A DNA stretch of 8,782 bases, from NCBI GenBank assembly GCA_938004815.1, contig CALKVR010000922.1, positions 1 through 8,782 on the forward strand, given 5' to 3'. This DNA is from an uncultured Polyangiaceae bacterium (GTDB lineage Bacteria > Myxococcota_A > Polyangia > Polyangiales > Polyangiaceae). Numbering within the stretch: the stretch's first letter is position 1; the number at the start of each line of letters is the position of its first letter. A program made the position numbers and the translations under genes. Of this stretch, positions 5,868 through 8,782 are shown piece after piece. The notes beneath the pieces were generated by a model, which made no database searches, was not told where the DNA came from, and saw only the letters and a list, made by a program, of their open reading frames with translations.

Positions 5868-7312
5868 TGCGCGCCACCATCAGCCTGGCGGCCCTCGGCC
5901 TTCTTTCGGCGGCCGGCTGCAACGCCATCCTCGGCGCCGGCGACTACTACGTCGGCCTCTCTGGCGGCGGGGGCGAAGGCGGGGCGGGGTCGGTCAGCAA
6001 CACGTCCGGCAGCACCACGTCGCAGGGTGGTGACGGCGGCGGCGGCGGCGCGCCCCCGGGGGCATGCGAGCTCCCGGCGGCGCAGAAGCCCGTCGTCACG
6101 ATCGAAGGCGACGTGACGACCGACTTCACGCTGACCTGCGACAAGACCTACAAGCTAACGGGCGAGGTCTTCGTCCAGCCCCCCGCGGTCCTCACGATCC
6201 AACCGGGCACGACGATCTTCGGCGACAAGGTCACGGGCGCGGCGCTCGTGATCCGCCCCGGCGCCAAGATCCAGGCCGTCGGCACCGCCGATGCGCCCAT
6301 CGTCTTCACGAGCGAGGGCGGAGAGTTCGCCGACCCCGGCGATTGGGGCGGCCTCGTGATCCTCGGCAACGCGCCCATCAACGTCCTCGACTCGATGGGA
6401 ATGGAGGTGCAGGAGAACGTCGAGGGTATCCTCGACGAGGCCAACGCCTACTACGGCGGGCAGAACGCGGACGACGACAGCGGCAGCCTCGCGTACGTGC
6501 GCGTCGAGTACGGCGGCAAGGCCATCGCGCCGAACAACGAGCTCAACGGCGTCACGTTCGGTGGCGTCGGCCGCGGGACCGAGGTGCACCACGTGATGGT
6601 GCGACAGACGACCGACGACTGCTTCGAGTTCTTCGGCGGCACCGTCGATGTCAGCCACCTCATTTGCCAGGCCCCCGGCGACGACGGCTTCGACTGGGAC
6701 TTCGGCTACGCCGGCCGCATGCAGTTCCTCGTCCTGCAGCAAGACGTCTCGTACCCCGCACCGCAAGACATGAACGGGTTCGAGGGCGACAACGACCCGG
6801 CCGGCTCGGCCAACACGCCGGTCAGCGAGCCGATCATCTACAACGCGACCCTCTGCGGCCAGGACTACAACACGGGCCAGCAGTACGGCGCGCTCTTGAA
6901 GAAGAACACGCGGGCGCACATCTTCAACACCATCATCTCGGGCTTCGAGGCGGCGGTCGACGTGCGCAACAACTCCGGTCCTCAGCTCGAGCTCATGCGC
7001 TCGGCGTTCTTCGGCAACACCCAGCTCGCGTACCCCGAGAACCAGCCGTCGCCGTACGATGACGACGACATGGCGTTCGACGAGAGCGCGTGGCTCAACG
7101 CCGGCCCGAACCAGAACTCGTTCGCCGATCCGGGCATCCCCGGCTGCGACGACATGGCCGCGCTGTCTCTCGTCCCCGCGAACCCACCCGCGAACGCGGT
7201 TGCTCCTCCCGCCGACGGCTTCTTCGACAGCACCGCGAATTTCGTCGGCGCTTTCCGCGACGCAAACGACACCTGGGCCACCGGCGCGTGGGTCATCTGG
7301 TCGGCGCAGTAG
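5867..7312 (+). CDS. Lipoprotein with right-handed beta-helix-like domain
   Basis: A 481-residue predicted lipoprotein. The signal peptide MRATISLAALGLLSAAGC has the lipobox A-A-G-C with Cys18 as the lipidation site. A Gly/Ser-rich spacer (residues 32-62) would hold the domain off the membrane. From about residue 75 the sequence resembles a family widespread in Bacteroidetes and myxobacterial surface proteins, with stacked-strand motifs such as LTGEVFVQPPAVLTIQPGT, PGDWGGLVILGNAPI, GVTFGGVGRGTEVHHV, FEFFGGTVDVSH and DGFDWDFGYAGRMQF. The C-terminal FVGAFRDANDTW motif is also typical. This pattern suggests a parallel beta-helix. Binding or enzymatic function is unknown. The strong ribosome site AGGGGAGG ends 5 nt before the ATG, which overlaps the TGA of the preceding gene (TGATG), so translation is coupled. 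A TTG one codon earlier is possible but unlikely. Outer-membrane location is inferred. The gene ends in a hairpin shared with the convergent histidine kinase. Confidence 0.85.
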   Translation: MRATISLAALGLLSAAGCNAILGAGDYYVGLSGGGGEGGAGSVSNTSGSTTSQGGDGGGGGAPPGACELPAAQKPVVTIEGDVTTDFTLTCDKTYKLTGEVFVQPPAVLTIQPGTTIFGDKVTGAALVIRPGAKIQAVGTADAPIVFTSEGGEFADPGDWGGLVILGNAPINVLDSMGMEVQENVEGILDEANAYYGGQNADDDSGSLAYVRVEYGGKAIAPNNELNGVTFGGVGRGTEVHHVMVRQTTDDCFEFFGGTVDVSHLICQAPGDDGFDWDFGYAGRMQFLVLQQDVSYPAPQDMNGFEGDNDPAGSANTPVSEPIIYNATLCGQDYNTGQQYGALLKKNTRAHIFNTIISGFEAAVDVRNNSGPQLELMRSAFFGNTQLAYPENQPSPYDDDDMAFDESAWLNAGPNQNSFADPGIPGCDDMAALSLVPANPPANAVAPPADGFFDSTANFVGAFRDANDTWATGAWVIWSAQ

Positions 7313-7337
7313 GCGACGACCTAGCTACCGCGCCGGC
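7300..7337. terminator. Bidirectional hairpin spanning both convergent stop codons
   Basis: Arms 7300-7312 and 7325-7337 pair at 12 of 13 positions (one T-G wobble; one A-C mismatch) around a 12-nt loop. The left arm contains the TAG of the beta-helix lipoprotein and the right arm the TAG of the histidine kinase, so one structure could end transcripts from both sides. No U-tract is evident on either side, so it may act as a Rho-dependent pause or a 3'-end stabiliser rather than a classical intrinsic terminator. Confidence 0.55.
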
Positions 7338-8374
7338 ACGACGACGCGAAAGAGCGCCCCCTGTCCGAGAGCGCTCTCGACCTCGACCGTGCCCCCCATT
7401 CGGTTGACGAGGTGGCGCACGATCGCGAGCCCGAGCCCGGAGCCGCCGTCGTGCCGTGACCGGCCCGCGTCGACGCGGAAGAACCGCTCGAAGATCCGGC
7501 GGTGGAGCGACGGCTCGATGCCGACCCCCTGATCGCGAACCTCGAACGTCGCGCCAGCCTCGCTTGCTCGCACCGTGAGCGTCACCACATCGCCGGAGCC
7601 GGAGTGCTTGATGGCGTTCTCGAGCAGGTTGACGAGGACCTCTTCGAGAGCTCGAGCGCTGATCGAGATCACCAGCGGCGCGCTCGGAATTTCGACGGCC
7701 ATGCGCACCTCTTTCTCTTCGGCCAGCGCCGACAGGCTGGCGACACACTCGCGCGACAGAGCACACACGTCGGTATCCGCGGGCTCGTACCCGTGCTCGG
7801 CGGACTCGGCGCGCGCGAGGAGCGCCAGATCCTCGGCCAGGCGTTGGAGCCGTTTCGTCTGCCGGAGGATGCCCTGCATGAACGCGGCCGAGACCTCGGC
7901 GTCGCCGAGCGCGCCGCGCGTCAGCGACTCGGCGTACCCCCGAATCGCGGTGAGCGGGGTCCGCAGCTCGTGGGCGGCGTTGGCGACCAGGTCGCGGCGT
8001 ACACGGTCCGCTTCCTTGAGCGCCGTCACGTCGTGGAGCACGACGACGACGCCGGCGCGGCCGGGGAGCGGAGAGACTTGGGCCCGAAAGGTCAGCGCAC
8101 GTTCGCCGACGGTGCCGTCGACCTCGACCTCGGTCGCCACGCGCTGCTTGCGGGCGAGGCGGACGGCTGTGCGGAGCTGCTCGCTCCGGATCAGCTTCTT
8201 GGGCCGGCTGCCGCGCGCGTCGCGCTCCAGGAGCTCGTCCAACGCCCGGTTGGTGAGGGCGATCCGCCCCTTGTCGTCGACGATGAACACGGCCTCGACC
8301 ATCGCATCGAGGATCGTGCGGAGGCCGATCGCGTCGACCCTCGGATCGTCTCGCTTCTTGGGCTTTCGCTTCAC
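7325..8374 (-). CDS. Soluble PAS-containing sensor histidine kinase, PhoR-like
   Basis: A 349-residue histidine kinase. A PAS-like domain (about 16-120, with ILDAMVEAVFIVDDKGRIAL and VVVLHDVTALKEADRVRRD at its end) is followed by HisKA with the phospho-acceptor His135 (NAAHELRTPLTAIRGYAESL). HATPase_c follows with N-box N253 (NLLENAIKH), G1 box DQGVGI (281-286), F box FERFF (295-299) and G2 box GGSGLGLAI (310-318). The order and wording match the PhoR/WalK class, but no membrane segment is present, so it should be cytoplasmic. It is predicted to autophosphorylate on His135 and pass phosphate to a response regulator that is not in the window; in PhoB-PhoR operons the regulator lies directly upstream, where an RHS relic is found here. 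GTG 8374 is chosen for the GAGAAG sequence 4 nt upstream; an in-frame TTG at 8413 would add 13 residues. The GTG overlaps the stop of the upstream chimeric frame as GTGA. The phosphate role is inference. Confidence 0.9.
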   Translation of the reverse strand: MKRKPKKRDDPRVDAIGLRTILDAMVEAVFIVDDKGRIALTNRALDELLERDARGSRPKKLIRSEQLRTAVRLARKQRVATEVEVDGTVGERALTFRAQVSPLPGRAGVVVVLHDVTALKEADRVRRDLVANAAHELRTPLTAIRGYAESLTRGALGDAEVSAAFMQGILRQTKRLQRLAEDLALLARAESAEHGYEPADTDVCALSRECVASLSALAEEKEVRMAVEIPSAPLVISISARALEEVLVNLLENAIKHSGSGDVVTLTVRASEAGATFEVRDQGVGIEPSLHRRIFERFFRVDAGRSRHDGGSGLGLAIVRHLVNRMGGTVEVESALGQGALFRVVVPAR

Positions 8375-8782
8375 GTCGCTTCTCGCTGCGGGGATACCGG
8401 GGCGGCCGTGCAACCGGACCGTGCCGATTTGGTGACGCGGCTTCGGCGCGGTGTCGAGCGAATCGTGGGTTCGCTAGAAGGCCGCATGATCCGACGCACG
8501 ACTTTCATCCTTCCCGTCCTCGCGGTCGCGTTCGTTGCCGCCGTCACCGCATGCGGGCGCGACGAACCGTAGACGTAGGTGCCGCGCCGCGAGTTGAACG
8601 TGATGTTGCCGATGGCGTCGTACGCGAGCGTCTGGCTCTCGGCGGGGCTCGCCGTGTTGCTCGCCGCGATCAGCCGGTCGAGCTCGTCGTAGTTGTAGCT
8701 CCAGCCCTCGTGCGCGACCGGGCTGGTCACCGCGGTGATGAGGCCCTTGGCGTTGCGCGTGTAGGCCAGGCTCTGGATCGTC
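8371..8782 (-). CDS. RHS/YD-repeat protein fragment, probably truncated
   Basis: A minus-strand frame enters from the right edge with clear RHS/YD-repeat sequence: SLAYTRNAKGLITAV, WSYNYDELDRLIAAS, TLAYDAIGNITFNS and GTYVYGSSRPHAVTA. These are the YDxxGN and Y-D-x-L-x-R-L type repeats of RHS shells, as in polymorphic toxins and Tc-type insecticidal toxins. In such proteins more repeats and a core-end motif (DPxG) normally follow. Here recognisable RHS sequence stops near 8541, and the frame continues for about 56 unrelated codons with noticeably weaker G/C at third positions, antisense to the lipoprotein start, before TGA at 8373-8371. No toxin tip or core boundary is present, so I infer a 3'-truncated relic. 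Its stop overlaps the GTG of the histidine kinase (GTGA). A long intact RHS gene may exist upstream outside the window. Confidence 0.65.
   Translation of the reverse strand, partial: TIQSLAYTRNAKGLITAVTSPVAHEGWSYNYDELDRLIAASNTASPAESQTLAYDAIGNITFNSRRGTYVYGSSRPHAVTAATNATARTGRMKVVRRIMRPSSEPTIRSTPRRSRVTKSARSGCTAAPVSPQREAT
8421..8435 (-). promoter_or_regulatory. Imperfect TCAC-N7-GCAC repeat upstream of the histidine kinase
   Basis: On the minus strand TCAC-CAAATCG-GCAC keeps the 11-bp period of the two repeats at 504-521 and 4724-4741, with one core mismatch. It lies 46 bp before the GTG and points toward the histidine kinase. It is weak alone and is listed because of its orientation and position. 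Confidence 0.2.
8486..8572 (+). pseudogene. Truncated lipoprotein gene, signal peptide only
   Basis: A 28-codon frame begins with ATG preceded by AGAAGG (8476-8481, 4-nt spacing). It encodes a textbook lipoprotein signal: MIRRTTFILPVLAVAFVAAV, then lipobox V-T-A-C with Cys23, then GRDEP and a stop. No mature domain follows, because from about 8541 onward the DNA is the minus-strand RHS coding sequence. The last nine or so codons, including the lipobox, are thus also readable as antisense of RHS sequence. I read this as the 5' end of a lipoprotein gene broken by a rearrangement. A functional 28-residue lipopeptide is possible but less likely. Confidence 0.45.

Noticed and set aside
8375..8413. 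TTG start adding 13 residues to the histidine kinase
   Set aside because: No ribosome site precedes it, while GTG 8374 has GAGAAG 4 nt upstream. Not fully excluded.
8375..8540. A remnant response regulator gene upstream of the histidine kinase
   Set aside because: None of the minus-strand frames here shows receiver or winged-helix motifs; third-position G/C is weaker than in real genes nearby.
7502..8572. A 356-codon plus-strand frame antisense to the histidine kinase, ending in the lipoprotein-like signal
   Set aside because: Its bulk is antisense of HisKA/HATPase motifs. Only the last 28 codons, with their own ATG and ribosome site, look meaningful, and these are listed separately.

Overview
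The window is very G+C-rich (about 70% by eye), with strong G/C bias at third codon positions and long antisense shadow frames. Its gene content points to a myxobacterium (Myxococcota), most likely of the Polyangia (Sorangium/Polyangium-like) group. The supporting features are membrane-anchored Ser/Thr kinases with Pro/Ala-rich tails, one carrying the HRDVSPQN-type catalytic loop common in that phylum, a TPR/PEGA-like envelope protein, Gly/Ser-rich surface lipoproteins and an RHS relic. The genus is inferred; no rRNA or other marker gene is present.

Layout from left to right. Positions 1-455 (minus) hold the N-terminal part of a Cro/CI-type helix-turn-helix protein that runs off the left edge. 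Diverging from it across 122 bp is an alkaline-phosphatase-superfamily (phosphodiesterase-like) hydrolase (578-1666, plus). It converges, with a 12-nt gap, on a two-gene minus-strand operon of transmembrane Ser/Thr kinases. The upstream gene is 3204-4685 and the downstream gene 1679-3178. Diverging from the kinase operon across 117 bp is a plus-strand pair joined by a TGATG stop/start overlap: a secreted TPR/PEGA-like protein with two Gly-rich membrane segments (4803-5867) and a right-handed beta-helix-type lipoprotein (5867-7312). The lipoprotein converges with a 12-nt gap on a soluble PAS/HisKA/HATPase histidine kinase of PhoR type (7325-8374, minus). The right end (8375-8782) is a junction where the N-terminus of a lipoprotein gene abuts a truncated RHS/YD-repeat gene.

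How the parts may fit together (inference): the divergent kinase and envelope operons share a promoter region and could form an envelope-sensing signalling unit. The two kinases have diverged in their extracytoplasmic linkers but end in the same C-terminal tail, T-x-W-x-x-GPDMGF. That suggests a shared, selected binding or processing signal on the periplasmic side.

A second possible theme is phosphate-type regulation. Two intergenic regions carry perfect or near-perfect 7-bp direct repeats with an 11-bp period (TCAC-N7-TCAC core), each oriented toward a gene (the hydrolase and the upstream kinase). A weaker copy lies in front of the PhoR-like kinase. The architecture matches binding sites of PhoB/PhoP-type response regulators. 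No response regulator gene is visible; the position where one would be expected, upstream of the histidine kinase, is occupied by the rearranged RHS/lipoprotein junction.

No tRNA, rRNA, CRISPR array, insertion sequence or replication origin is seen, and no gene-free stretch exceeds 300 bases.
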